Shown: positions 1-9,181, numbered from the stretch's first letter. The stretch is DNA of 56,096 bases from Bacteroidales bacterium (GCA_016935355.1 JAFGRC010000149.1:1-56096); one strand, 5' to 3'. Notes: a model not told the origin generated them from the sequence alone. Numbers and translations are program-made.

Positions 1-9
1 CATGCTTAA

Positions 10-2763
10 TCAATGTGCTTCCAACCAGTTATTGCCCGTACCAATATCAACAGTAAGGGGAACTCTCAGATCAACGGCATGTTCCATTTCATGTTTTACG
101 ATGCCGGCAATCTGCTCCAGTTCAGGCTTGAAAACATCAAATATAAGTTCGTCATGAACCTGCAGGATCATACGGGTTTTGAAATTTCCTTTAACAATCT
201 GATGAATATTGACCATGGCAAGTTTTATGATGTCCGCCGCTGAACCCTGAAGCGGTGCATTAATTGCATTTCTCTCTGCAACGCCCCTGACGATTGCATT
301 TGCAGAATTAATATCACTTAAATAACGCCTCCTTCCCATAATGGTTTCAACATAGCCCTTTTGCTTTGCAAACTGGATGGATTTATTCATGTATTCTTTT
401 ACTTTATAATATGTCCTGAAATAATCCGCTATCAGATCAGATGCCACTTTTCTTGATATGTTGAGTCTTTGAGCCAGTCCGAACGCAGAAATACCATAAA
501 TAATGCCGAAATTGGCTGTTTTCGCCTGGCTACGCATTTCCCGCGTTACCTCATCAAATGGCACTTTAAAAATTTTTGCCGCAGTGGCGGTATGAATATC
601 TTCCTGATTTAAGAATGCCTCAATCATGTTCTCATCTTCACTGAAATGCGCCATCAGGCGCAGTTCAATCTGAGAGTAGTCGGCAGAAAGCAGCACATTT
701 CCGTTGCTCGGTATGAATGCCTTTCTGATTTCCCTTCCCCTTTCATCCCGAACGGGTATATTTTGCAGATTCGGACTTTTTGAGCTGAGCCTTCCGGTGG
801 CCACCCATGCCTGGTCAAAAGAAGTATGAATTTTGTTCGTTTCAGGATTGATCAATGCAGGCAAAGCATCCACATATGTATTCAAAAGTTTTAGCAGCAT
901 TCTGTATTCTAGTATTTTACTGACTATTGGATGCTTATGTTCTATTTTACTTAAGACATCCTCACTTGTGGAATATTGTTTTGTTTTGGTCCTCTTTGCA
1001 TTTTCAGTAATTTTAAGCCTGTCGAACAATATTTCTCCCAATTGCCTGGGAGAAGATATATTAAATTCCACACCTGCCAATTGATATATTTCCTTTTCAG
1101 TTTTATATATTTCTTTTTTAAGAACTTCAGAATAATTATATAAACCTTCAGTACTTATAGTAAAGCCCGAATTTTCCATATCCGCAAGAACTTTAATCAA
1201 TGGCATCTCGACTTTTTCAGAAAGTCTGTTAAGGTTCATTTCGTTTATCTTTTGTGAAAAAATCCCATATAACTGCCAGGTGATATCCGCATCTTCACAT
1301 GCATATTCTTTAACTTCCTGTATATCCACATTCTGCATGTTCTTTTGATCCTTTCCTTTATCGCCGATCAGTTCTTCTATTCTGATGGTTTTGTAATTGA
1401 GGTATATTTCTGCCAGATAATCCATATTGTGCCTCAACTCAGGTTGTATCAAATAATGTGCGATCATCGTATCAAACATTGGGCCCTCAACTTCAATCCC
1501 GTATTTTTTAAGAATTTGCAGATCAAATTTCAGATTTTGTCCTATTTTTTTTATGGTTAAGCTTTCTAAAGCCGCTCTGAGCAATTCGAGAAATTCTTTT
1601 CTATTTTGATCTGTTAACGATATGTAATAGGCGACCCTGCTTTCAAAAGCGACTGAAAGGCCAATGATCTCAGCCTCCCGCACATTCAAACCGGTTGTTT
1701 CTGTGTCAAAGCAAAAAGCATCCAGGTTCAGCAAAGACTGAACCAGATTTTTTAACTGACTGTGATTGGAAACCAGGTGGTACTGATGGGGAACATTATA
1801 TACAGAGTTTTGCAGCTGCTCCTGTTTAGCAGCGCCACTATCTGCCTCCGAATAGAATAAGTTCCCTTGTTGAGGAATTCTTGTGTTGGTTTCCAGTGTT
1901 CTGGACAACAGCGTTCTAAATTCAAGATCACGGAATATCTCCTTTACCTTTTCAACATTCCATGTTTTTAATTTCAGCTTTTCAGGCTCTAATTCCAATG
2001 GCACCTCGGTAACAATCCTTGCAAGTTTCCTTGATAAATAAATTTGTTCCCGGTACTTCACGATATTTTCCTTAAGCCTGCCTTTCAATTTTTCTCGGTT
2101 AGCAAAAAGATTGTCAATTGTTTTATACTCTGCGATCAACTCTTTTGAAGTCTTTTCCCCGATGCCGGGAACTCCCGGAATATTATCCGTACTATCACCC
2201 CAGAGTGCCAGAATATCTATTACCTGAAAAGGCTCATCGACTTTAAAAATGTCTTTTACCTGTTGAATGCCAATTATTTCATTTTCATTGCTTCCTTTTG
2301 ATGGCTTATACATAAATGTTTTGTCCGATACGAGCTGTGCAAAGTCTTTGTCAGGCGTTACCATGTAGGTTAACCATCCTTTTTCTTCTGCTTTTTTTGC
2401 CAAAGTTCCTATGACATCATCTGCTTCATATCCGTCCACCTGGATTGCTTCAACATTCAAAGCTTCGAGGATCAATTTAATATAGGGTTCCGATTTGATT
2501 ATCTCTTCCGGTGTTTTTAACCGGTTTGCCTTATAGTTTTCATAAATACTGTTTCTAAAAGTTGGTGCAGGCGGATCAAACGCCACTGCAATATAATCAG
2601 GTTTTTCTTTCCTGATTATTTCAATCAGAGCACTTGTAAAACCGAAAATTGCAGATGTGTTAATCCCCTTTGAGTTTACCATTGGCCTGTTGATAAATGC
2701 ATAATAAGCCCTGAATATTAATGCGTAAGCATCGAGTAAGAAAAGTTTAGGATTTGAATTCAT
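10..2763 (-). CDS. polA: DNA polymerase I
   Basis: This is a full-length Family A polymerase of about 917 residues that fills gaps and removes primers in replication and repair. The N-terminal 300 residues form the 5'-3' nuclease (DGYEADDVIG, then a helix-hairpin-helix stretch with DNIPGVPGIGEKT). The 3'-5' proofreading domain looks active: DTETTG at about 353-358, a later NLKFD and then YACEDAD. The polymerase domain has motif A (SADYSQIELR), motif B (RSQAKTANFGIIYG) and motif C (QVHDELIFD, near residue 870). I chose the ATG at 2763 because MNSNPKLFLLDAYALI matches the usual family start; an in-frame ATG 27 bases upstream adds an unrelated tail. No TAnnTTTG element was seen just upstream. 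The gene runs to the left window edge. Confidence 0.97.
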   Translation of the reverse strand: MNSNPKLFLLDAYALIFRAYYAFINRPMVNSKGINTSAIFGFTSALIEIIRKEKPDYIAVAFDPPAPTFRNSIYENYKANRLKTPEEIIKSEPYIKLILEALNVEAIQVDGYEADDVIGTLAKKAEEKGWLTYMVTPDKDFAQLVSDKTFMYKPSKGSNENEIIGIQQVKDIFKVDEPFQVIDILALWGDSTDNIPGVPGIGEKTSKELIAEYKTIDNLFANREKLKGRLKENIVKYREQIYLSRKLARIVTEVPLELEPEKLKLKTWNVEKVKEIFRDLEFRTLLSRTLETNTRIPQQGNLFYSEADSGAAKQEQLQNSVYNVPHQYHLVSNHSQLKNLVQSLLNLDAFCFDTETTGLNVREAEIIGLSVAFESRVAYYISLTDQNRKEFLELLRAALESLTIKKIGQNLKFDLQILKKYGIEVEGPMFDTMIAHYLIQPELRHNMDYLAEIYLNYKTIRIEELIGDKGKDQKNMQNVDIQEVKEYACEDADITWQLYGIFSQKINEMNLNRLSEKVEMPLIKVLADMENSGFTISTEGLYNYSEVLKKEIYKTEKEIYQLAGVEFNISSPRQLGEILFDRLKITENAKRTKTKQYSTSEDVLSKIEHKHPIVSKILEYRMLLKLLNTYVDALPALINPETNKIHTSFDQAWVATGRLSSKSPNLQNIPVRDERGREIRKAFIPSNGNVLLSADYSQIELRLMAHFSEDENMIEAFLNQEDIHTATAAKIFKVPFDEVTREMRSQAKTANFGIIYGISAFGLAQRLNISRKVASDLIADYFRTYYKVKEYMNKSIQFAKQKGYVETIMGRRRYLSDINSANAIVRGVAERNAINAPLQGSAADIIKLAMVNIHQIVKGNFKTRMILQVHDELIFDVFKPELEQIAGIVKHEMEHAVDLRVPLTVDIGTGNNWLEAH

Positions 2764-2861
2764 CAGAACTGTATTAGGATGGTTAAACAAAGTGTCAACC
2801 AGAAAGCATATTCCAGCTGAAGGATCCTTATATTGGTTGGATCAGTGAATCCTTCCTGTTT

Positions 2862-3158
2862 TTAGCAGGTACATTTACTGATACAATCCACAAGACTGCT
2901 CAGGTTTTCATTCCGTATAAAATAAAACGTGTTTTTTCCTTCCCGCTTTGAACCAAGCACGCCCTTATCTTTTAAAATACCAAGATGATGTGATGTAGTG
3001 GACTGTTCAATGTGTAAATATTTATGTATTTCCGTAACCGTTAATTGATTACCGTTCTCCAGAAATTCGAGAATGGCTATTCTTGTGGGATGAGCAATTG
3101 CTTTGAGCATGTTTGCAGCTTTTTCAAGTTGTTCAGCCGTAAGACTTTCAAATTTCAT
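2862..3158 (-). CDS. ArsR-family winged-helix repressor
   Basis: A small (98 aa) winged-helix regulator of the ArsR/SmtB type. The helix-turn-helix core runs from AHPTRIAILEFLENG through the recognition helix IEQSTTSHHLGILK and into the wing (GVLGSKREGKNTFYFIR). The C-terminus, DCISKCTC, carries three Cys within six residues, a possible metal, thiol or persulfide sensing site, but the classical ELCVC-type site in helix 3 is absent. The effector is therefore unknown. It stands alone upstream of polA on the same strand (98 bases between them) and divergent from the polyprenyl synthase. A TAnnTTTG element overlapped by a palindrome lies about 90 bases upstream, which fits autoregulation (inference). 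Confidence 0.9.
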   Translation of the reverse strand: MKFESLTAEQLEKAANMLKAIAHPTRIAILEFLENGNQLTVTEIHKYLHIEQSTTSHHLGILKDKGVLGSKREGKNTFYFIRNENLSSLVDCISKCTC

Positions 3159-3248
3159 CTCAGATAGTCTCTTTTAAAGTGTAAAACATAAAGGTTTAGA
3201 ATAACATCCGATTGGTATGGTTGAATAAAACTTCAATATATCTACAAA

Positions 3249-3265
3249 CAAATATATTAATATAT
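3249..3265 (-). promoter_or_regulatory. Candidate arsR promoter -7 box with overlapping palindrome
   Basis: On the minus strand 3256-3249 reads TATATTTG, a perfect match to the Bacteroidetes -7 consensus TAnnTTTG. It overlaps a perfect 14-bp palindrome, ATATATTAATATAT, at 3252-3265. A dimeric repressor bound there would block the promoter, so this could be the ArsR autoregulatory site. No clear TTG -33 element is seen, and the AT-rich context lowers confidence. Confidence 0.4.
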
Positions 3266-3462
3266 CTTTAGATCTAAGTATATAATTCATAAAAACATTC
3301 GTGATGCGGTAACAGAACTTACATCATTCATAATGAATATATTAAGGAAATTATATACTGATTTATACAGTTATTGGACAAATGATCGCCAGACATTCAG
3401 TCACTTACTTGTATTAAGATTTTCCATACCGGAGCATGGTAGTAAAACAAATGGAATATTAT

Positions 3463-3470
3463 TACATTTG
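3463..3470 (+). promoter_or_regulatory. Candidate -7 promoter element of polyprenyl synthase gene
   Basis: TACATTTG matches TAnnTTTG and lies 18 bases upstream of the ATG at 3488, giving a very short leader of roughly 10 bases. No TTG is present at the usual -33 distance. Confidence 0.45.
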
Positions 3471-3487
3471 ACACCAAATCTCTGTGC

Positions 3488-4462
3488 ATGTACACGCTTG
3501 ACGATATAAAAAGGCCTGTTTCAAAAGAGCTTGCTGAATTTGAAAATTATTTCAGGGACGTCATGAAATCAGACATACCTCTGTTAAATTTTCTGATCAA
3601 ATATGTATTGAAAAGAAAAGGTAAACAAATGAGGCCTTTATTGGTTTTTCTGTCAGCAAAACTATTCGGGGAGCCAAATAAATCAACATTTACAGCAGCG
3701 GCTATGATTGAAATACTTCATACTGCCACCCTGATTCACGATGATGTTGTTGATGATTCCCATCAACGGCGTGGATTCTTTTCAATCAATGCCATCTGGA
3801 AATCTAAAATTTCTGTTTTGCTTGGGGATTATTTGCTTGCAAAAGGATTATTGCTCGCAGTGAACAACCATGAGTATGATCTGCTGCATCTTGTATCAAA
3901 TGCAGTAAAAGAAATGAGTGAAGGAGAATTGCTTCAAATAAAATATTCTCGTAAATTAATCATTACTGAGGATGAATATTTCGACATCATAAAAAAGAAA
4001 ACGGCAACATTGATTAGTTGCTGCAGTTCAAGCGGCGTAATATCAATCGGGATGGCTGATGATACGGTTCAAAAAATGAAGCGTTTTGGGGAGTTTTTGG
4101 GTATCGCATTTCAAATTAAAGATGATCTTTTAGATTTCCAAAACAATAAACTTACCGGGAAACCTGCTTTGAATGACATTAAAGAAAAGAAATTAACACT
4201 GCCAATTATTCATTCTCTTTCTACGGCAAATCATAATGACAGACAAAAATTGTTGCGTTTGTTGAATAATAGTTCAATGAATCATCACAGGTACACAGAA
4301 ATTATCGATTTTATTAATCGAGAGGGTGGAATCGAATATGCAAACAATAAAATGCTGGAATATAGCTCATTGGCCTTAAGTGAACTGGATTCCTTACCTA
4401 AGGGAGAAATAAAAAATTCTTTAACAGATTTTGTACATTATACAAATTCTCGTAAGTTATGA
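3488..4462 (+). CDS. Polyprenyl diphosphate synthase (trans, long chain)
   Basis: A 324-residue trans-isoprenyl diphosphate synthase that chains isopentenyl diphosphate units, most likely to make the side chain of menaquinone. The first Asp-rich motif is IHDDVVDD, with DDxxD at 85-89, and the basic GKQMRP substrate loop precedes it. The second Asp-rich motif is FQIKDDLLDF near residue 210. The residues before the first DDxxD (EILHTATLI) are small and aliphatic rather than bulky aromatic, which favours a long product such as octaprenyl (inference). The 3' end overlaps the convergent uvrC gene by 6 bases. Confidence 0.93.
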   Translation: MYTLDDIKRPVSKELAEFENYFRDVMKSDIPLLNFLIKYVLKRKGKQMRPLLVFLSAKLFGEPNKSTFTAAAMIEILHTATLIHDDVVDDSHQRRGFFSINAIWKSKISVLLGDYLLAKGLLLAVNNHEYDLLHLVSNAVKEMSEGELLQIKYSRKLIITEDEYFDIIKKKTATLISCCSSSGVISIGMADDTVQKMKRFGEFLGIAFQIKDDLLDFQNNKLTGKPALNDIKEKKLTLPIIHSLSTANHNDRQKLLRLLNNSSMNHHRYTEIIDFINREGGIEYANNKMLEYSSLALSELDSLPKGEIKNSLTDFVHYTNSRKL

Positions 4463-6262
4463 TTTTATATGCAAATATTCATACAGTATACGCCCTGCCC
4501 TTTTACCAATAATCATTTCAAGATCAGTTAATTGCATTTTTCTAACCGTTTCAATATCCTTTGTATTCTGTAACAGCTTATTCTTTGTTATTTTGCCGAT
4601 ACCTTTAATCTGATCCAGTTCTGAAAAAAGCATGGATTTTGATCTTTCATTTCTGTGAAAGGATACTCCAAAACGATGTGCTTCATTTCGTATCCTTTGT
4701 ATCATTTTCAAGCCCGGTGAATTCTTGTCAATATATAAGGGTACCATATCTCCCTGAATATAGATTTCTTCAAGCCGTTTTGCGATTCCAATAAATGTTG
4801 TTTGCTTTTTCATGACTATATCGTGAATTTCCTTTAACGCTGCATTCAATTGACCTTTACCTCCATCGATAACGAACAGATCAGGAAACTTCAGCTGATG
4901 CTCCTTGAAGTACCGGAGTCTTCTTTTTACTATTTCCCCAATTGATGCATAATCATTTGCCCCACTGACTGTTTTTATATGGTAACGTCTGTATTCTGAT
5001 TTATTCGGTTTACCTGATTTAAACACAACACATGATGCAACAGAATTCTTTCCCTGAATATTTGATATATCAACGCATTCAATATGATTGGGGATAACTT
5101 TCAACCTGAGCTCATTTTTAAGAGATTCCAGTGCATTTTTTTCAAATGAAGTTCTTCTATTGCTTTCCTGTATTCTGATTCTTTCTATTCGAAATGAATT
5201 CACATTTCTAAAAGATAAATCAAGTAATTTCTTTTTATCTCCTCTTAAAGGTACTGTAAAATTAACACCTTTAAGGGTCAAATCAAGTTTGAACGGGATA
5301 ATTATTTCGCTCGAATTGCTATTGAATCGGTTTCTAAGCTCAAAGATGGCAAAAGACAAAACATCTTCTGCCTGTTCCTCAATCCTCTTAATGATTTCAA
5401 TGTTATGGGCCTGTATGATTGCACCCTTTACCAATTTCATATAATTAACATATGCCGAACCAGGCTCATCTATTATCGAATATACGTCAATATTATTTAT
5501 CCCTGGATTAACTATTGTTGACTTTGCTTTGAACTTATCCAGTATTTCTAATTTCTGTTGGATAAGATGTGCTTTTTCATATTCATACTTATCTGCATAA
5601 TCCAGCATGTGTTGATTTAAATGATTGATCACCTGTTGCAGATTTCCCTTTAGTATTTCCCTTATTTGCTTCAATGAAGCATTATAATCATTTTCACTCT
5701 GCAGTCCTTCACATGGTGCTTTGCAATTCTCCAAATAATATTCAAGACAACGCTTATACTTTTTCTTAAGAATATTTTCTTGCGTCAGTGAATAATTGCA
5801 GGTTCTAAGCTTATATAATTGTTTTATAAGCGCAAATAAGGTTTTGATCATCATTACGGAAGTATATGGCCCGAAATATTCCGATCCGTCATTGATAATC
5901 TTTCTCGTATAAAATACTCTTGCAAACGGCTCGTTCTTTATGCAAATCCAGGGAAATGTCTTATCATCTTTAAGCAGTACATTATATTTGGGTTTATACT
6001 CTTTTATTAAGTTATTTTCCAAGAGCAACGCATCTGATTCATTTTCGACAAGTATATATTTAATATCATGTATTTTACTAACAAGAATTTTTTGCTTGTA
6101 ATGAATTGTGTTGACCTTGCCAAAATAACTTGATATTCTTTTCCTTAAGTTCTTTGCCTTGCCAATATACAGAATTTCACCTGTTTGATTATAGAATTGA
6201 TAAACACCAGGTTTTTCAGGTATGTTTCCGATTTTAACCTTTATGGTTGAATGAATGCCCAT
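4457..6262 (-). CDS. uvrC: UvrABC excinuclease subunit C
   Basis: UvrC (601 aa) makes the 3' and 5' incisions of nucleotide excision repair. The N-terminal GIY-YIG nuclease is seen as PGVYQFYN...EILYIGKAKNLRKR. A UVR motif that binds UvrB follows near residue 200 (DYADKYEYEKAHLIQQKLE). The RNase H-like 5' nuclease has CVDISNIQG, VIDGGKGQL and the HRFGVSFHR segment. A double helix-hairpin-helix (IKGIGKITKNKLLQ, IGKRAGRILYEYL) ends the protein. Nothing is missing. It converges with the polyprenyl synthase gene and is separated from mnmG by a 77-base spacer that holds a parS-type palindrome. Confidence 0.97.
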   Translation of the reverse strand: MGIHSTIKVKIGNIPEKPGVYQFYNQTGEILYIGKAKNLRKRISSYFGKVNTIHYKQKILVSKIHDIKYILVENESDALLLENNLIKEYKPKYNVLLKDDKTFPWICIKNEPFARVFYTRKIINDGSEYFGPYTSVMMIKTLFALIKQLYKLRTCNYSLTQENILKKKYKRCLEYYLENCKAPCEGLQSENDYNASLKQIREILKGNLQQVINHLNQHMLDYADKYEYEKAHLIQQKLEILDKFKAKSTIVNPGINNIDVYSIIDEPGSAYVNYMKLVKGAIIQAHNIEIIKRIEEQAEDVLSFAIFELRNRFNSNSSEIIIPFKLDLTLKGVNFTVPLRGDKKKLLDLSFRNVNSFRIERIRIQESNRRTSFEKNALESLKNELRLKVIPNHIECVDISNIQGKNSVASCVVFKSGKPNKSEYRRYHIKTVSGANDYASIGEIVKRRLRYFKEHQLKFPDLFVIDGGKGQLNAALKEIHDIVMKKQTTFIGIAKRLEEIYIQGDMVPLYIDKNSPGLKMIQRIRNEAHRFGVSFHRNERSKSMLFSELDQIKGIGKITKNKLLQNTKDIETVRKMQLTDLEMIIGKRAGRILYEYLHIKS

Positions 6263-6299
6263 ATGTTAAATAATTGATTGTATAAAATATTGGCTCCAT

Positions 6300-6315
6300 T
6301 GTTCCACGTGGAACA
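6300..6315. other. parS centromere-like site (ParB-binding palindrome)
   Basis: TGTTCCACGTGGAACA is a perfect 16-bp palindrome that fits the bacterial parS consensus TGTTnCACGTGnAACA. ParB dimers bind such sites, usually clustered near the replication origin, and with ParA they drive chromosome segregation. It sits in the short spacer between the end of mnmG and the start of uvrC; parS sites near gidA/mnmG are known in several phyla. No second perfect copy was noticed in this window, and parA/parB are not here. Confidence 0.85.
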
Positions 6316-6339
6316 TTTCTTCAGGCTAAAAATCATCGA

Positions 6340-8214
6340 TCACCTTCCCATGTATAACAATAAAATATTAATATCACTTGGTGAAACTCCTGGTATTCTT
6401 AGCGCCTGTCCTATTGTTTCGGGCTTTATCTTGTTCAGTTTTTGTCTTCCCTCAGTGGATATAGATTTTAAATCGTCATATTTGATATCTGTTTCAAGTT
6501 TAATGTTGTTAAGCCGCTTTACTTTATCTGCTAACATTCTTTCCCTTTCAATGTATCCTTTATACTTAATTTCCACCTCTACGGATTCCCATAATTCTTT
6601 ATCATAGAATTTCTGATCTTTTTTATAAATATTTAAATCCTCAACACTTTCTCTTAATTCCTCTATTGATACTTCGGGACGCAACAAAATATCTATCAAT
6701 TTAATCCTTTGCCTTATTGGTGAGGAGTTTTTCCTTATTAAATATGAATTCGCCTTCTCAGGTGTTATGCTATAGTTCTCAATAAACTTTTTTATCTCTT
6801 TTCTTTTTCTATTTCTATCATTATATATTCTTTCACGCTCCGGTTCAGCAAGTCCTATACCTATTGCAATTGGTGTAAGTCTCATATCAGCATTATCCTG
6901 CCTTAATAAAATCCTGTATTCAGCTCTTGAGGTAAACATTCTGTATGGCTCATCAACTCCTTTATTTATAAGATCATCTATTAACACACCTATATATGCT
7001 TCATCCCGTTTTAATATAACTGGATCCTTACCTTTCATCTTCATGGCAGCATTGATCCCTGCAACAATTCCTTGCGCTCCTGCCTCTTCATATCCCGTAG
7101 TTCCGTTTACTTGTCCCGCAAAGTATAATGATTCAATAATTTTGCTTTCAAGGCTTAAATTCAATTGTACCGGTGGGTAATATTCGTATTCTATTGCATA
7201 ACCTGGTCTGTATATCCTTGCATTCTCCAATCCTTTTATATTCCTTAAAGCTTTATACTGCACATCCAATGGTAGCGATGATGAAAAACCGTTTAAATAA
7301 TATTCATTTGTTTTCCAACCTTCCGGTTCAAGAAAAAGTTGATGCTGTTCCTTTTCACCGAATGTTATTATTTTTGTCTCTATACTTGGACAGTATCTCG
7401 GTCCTTTGCCTTTAATTGTACCATTGTAAAGAGGCGACTCAGAAAATCCCTGTTTTAAGATTTCATGCACTTTCTCATTCGTATAAGTAATATAACAACT
7501 TCTCTGCTTTTTCGTTATTTCCGTTTCCATAAAAGAAAACCTTCTGATATCCTCATCACCATGTTGCTCTTCAAGAATTTTAAAATTTATAGTCCTCCCA
7601 TCTATTCTTGCAGGCGTTCCGGTCTTCATTCTTCCTGATTCAATTCCTTCCTTATTTAACTGCCAGCTTATCCCTGAAGAATTTGGTTCAGCAATCCTTC
7701 CTCCGTTTGTCTTAAATCTTCCAATATATATTAATCCTTCTTCAAATGTACCCGTTGTTAAAATTACTGCCTTGGAATAGAATGTAACACCCATTTTTGT
7801 TCTTACTCCACAGACTATTTTCTTTTTAATTATTAATTCATTTACATTATCCTGCCAAATATCCAGATTATCAGTATTTTCCAATATAAATCTCCACTTC
7901 AATGTAAATAAACTTCTGTCGCATTGTGCCCTTGGACTCCACATAGCCGGTCCTTTGGATTTATTTAACATCCTGAATTGAATCATACTTTCATCAGTAA
8001 CAATAGCCGAATGTCCCCCGAGTGCATCAATTTCCCTCAATATTTGTCCCTTTGCAATACCGCCCATAGCAGGGTTACAAGACATTTGTGCTATCTTCGT
8101 CATATCTATTGTCACGATCAAAACCTTTGCTCCGCATCTCGCAGCAGCTACAGCTGCTTCACAACCAGCATGACCAGCCCCTACTACTATTATATCATAT
8201 ATTTCTTGCCTCAT
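6340..8214 (-). CDS. mnmG: tRNA uridine-5-carboxymethylaminomethyl modification enzyme MnmG
   Basis: MnmG/GidA (624 aa) binds FAD and, with the GTPase MnmE, installs the carboxymethylaminomethyl group on wobble U34 of tRNAs. The N-terminal Rossmann motif is VVGAGHAGCEAA. Other family signatures are CNPAMGGIAKGQ, TGTPARIDGR and GQVNGTTGYEEAGAQG, and the C-terminal helical MnmE-binding domain is complete. mnmE is not in this window. The gene lies between ybeY and the parS site. It is visibly AT-rich in codon choice, as are its neighbours. Confidence 0.97.
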   Translation of the reverse strand: MRQEIYDIIVVGAGHAGCEAAVAAARCGAKVLIVTIDMTKIAQMSCNPAMGGIAKGQILREIDALGGHSAIVTDESMIQFRMLNKSKGPAMWSPRAQCDRSLFTLKWRFILENTDNLDIWQDNVNELIIKKKIVCGVRTKMGVTFYSKAVILTTGTFEEGLIYIGRFKTNGGRIAEPNSSGISWQLNKEGIESGRMKTGTPARIDGRTINFKILEEQHGDEDIRRFSFMETEITKKQRSCYITYTNEKVHEILKQGFSESPLYNGTIKGKGPRYCPSIETKIITFGEKEQHQLFLEPEGWKTNEYYLNGFSSSLPLDVQYKALRNIKGLENARIYRPGYAIEYEYYPPVQLNLSLESKIIESLYFAGQVNGTTGYEEAGAQGIVAGINAAMKMKGKDPVILKRDEAYIGVLIDDLINKGVDEPYRMFTSRAEYRILLRQDNADMRLTPIAIGIGLAEPERERIYNDRNRKRKEIKKFIENYSITPEKANSYLIRKNSSPIRQRIKLIDILLRPEVSIEELRESVEDLNIYKKDQKFYDKELWESVEVEIKYKGYIERERMLADKVKRLNNIKLETDIKYDDLKSISTEGRQKLNKIKPETIGQALRIPGVSPSDINILLLYMGR

Positions 8215-8258
8215 ATTTTCTTATAATACTGTTAAAGCTTATGTAAAACTTCCATATA

Positions 8259-8266
8259 CAAAATTA
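8259..8266 (-). promoter_or_regulatory. Candidate -7 promoter element of mnmG
   Basis: On the minus strand this reads TAATTTTG (TAnnTTTG), 45 bases upstream of the mnmG ATG and just past the ybeY stop codon. It could give mnmG its own start within a longer transcript. No -33 TTG at the expected spacing was found. Confidence 0.35.
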
Positions 8267-8267
8267 T

Positions 8268-8702
8268 CTATATATTTATATATGGAATTATTCCTGCCCT
8301 TAAATAATATTCTTCCTTCTCCTTCATTTCAATTTTTTCCTTGTAACTTTTATCATTATATCCTGCCAGGTGCAATACTCCATGTATTATTACCCTTAAT
8401 AATTCTTTTAACAAATTAACACTATACCGTTTTGCATTTCTTTCTATACATTCGTAACTAATGTATATCTCACCATATATGATATTTTTTCTGTTATCCC
8501 CGAATGCAATAACATCCGTAAAATAATCATGCTTCAAATAAATCTTATTGATTTCCTGTAAATGATTATCGTTCGTGATAACGATTTGAATTTCACCTAA
8601 CCTCTTGTTTTCGGATTCAAGCGTACTTTTAATCCACTTCTGTAAGGGAGCTAATGCTATTTTTTTATCTGTACTGTTGAGGTATTCAATATGAACTTTC
8701 AA
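8268..8702 (-). CDS. ybeY: Endoribonuclease / rRNA maturation factor YbeY
   Basis: YbeY (144 aa) is a metal-dependent endoribonuclease for 16S rRNA 3' maturation and ribosome quality control. The signature is HGVLHLAGYNDK at 107-118. Two of the three canonical metal His are present (H107, H111); the third position is Asp117. This substitution also appears in other Bacteroidetes homologues as I remember them, so it is probably a lineage variant and not decay. The only plausible start is TTG at 8702; no in-frame ATG exists until late in the gene. It lies in the same reading frame as the upstream anti-sigma kinase gene, separated by TAA and one GTA codon. Confidence 0.93.
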   Translation of the reverse strand: MKVHIEYLNSTDKKIALAPLQKWIKSTLESENKRLGEIQIVITNDNHLQEINKIYLKHDYFTDVIAFGDNRKNIIYGEIYISYECIERNAKRYSVNLLKELLRVIIHGVLHLAGYNDKSYKEKIEMKEKEEYYLRAGIIPYINI

Positions 8703-8705
8703 TAC

Positions 8706-9104
8706 TTATTTTAAATTAAACTCCATTTCAACCGTTGCACCGTTCTTTGTAAACCGTAAGTTATCAGAAAGCTTCTCCATTAGAAATATTCCTCTTCCAT
8801 TTACATTCTCTATATTTTCAGGAGCAGTAGGATCCGGCACATTTTTGTAATCAAATCCGCTGCCCTCATCTTCTATTTTGAATGTAAGTATTTCATTATT
8901 TATATTCAGTTCGATATTAACAAACTTACTATCTTCCAGCTTATTTCCATGCAATATGGCATTATTTGCTGCCTCAAGAACCGCTATAAGAATGTTTCCA
9001 TATATATCAGTACTAATATTATATTCCGCTGATAATTCATCTACTAACTTCTCAACTTTTCTTAAGTTTTCTGTTTTTGAACTTATTCGTAACGTCTTTT
9101 CCAT
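8706..9104 (-). CDS. RsbW-like serine/threonine anti-sigma kinase (GHKL ATPase)
   Basis: A 132-residue single-domain GHKL ATPase of the anti-sigma regulatory kinase type. The N box is ILIAVLEAANNAILHGNKL, the G1 box is EDEGSGFD, and the G2 region is NVNGRGIFLMEKLSDN. Relatives such as RsbW, SpoIIAB and BtrW bind a sigma factor or phosphorylate an anti-anti-sigma (STAS) protein. No STAS protein, sigma factor or PP2C phosphatase is in this window; the distant SiaC-like gene at 28951 belongs to a related signalling world. ATG at 9104 is preferred over a TTG 24 bases upstream. It is likely co-transcribed with ybeY, 3 bases away. Confidence 0.88.
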   Translation of the reverse strand: MEKTLRISSKTENLRKVEKLVDELSAEYNISTDIYGNILIAVLEAANNAILHGNKLEDSKFVNIELNINNEILTFKIEDEGSGFDYKNVPDPTAPENIENVNGRGIFLMEKLSDNLRFTKNGATVEMEFNLK

Positions 9105-9181
9105 TCCTTGCTTTTCTTTTCTTTGCAATTAAATATACTAAAATCACGTATTTTTGGTTACTATTTTTCTGATATTTTAGT

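Larger units (their letters stand above)
3159..3487. other. Divergent intergenic region, arsR / polyprenyl synthase
   Basis: A 329-base AT-rich gap between two divergent genes. It holds a minus-strand promoter and operator candidate at 3249-3265 and a plus-strand -7 element at 3463-3470. A 58-codon ORF can be read from 3333 into the next gene, but it shows no recognisable features. Nothing else was seen. Confidence 0.5.

Noticed and set aside
3333-3509. A 58-codon ORF running into the polyprenyl synthase gene
   Set aside because: No recognisable composition or family feature, overlaps a clear gene, and is expected by chance in AT-rich DNA.
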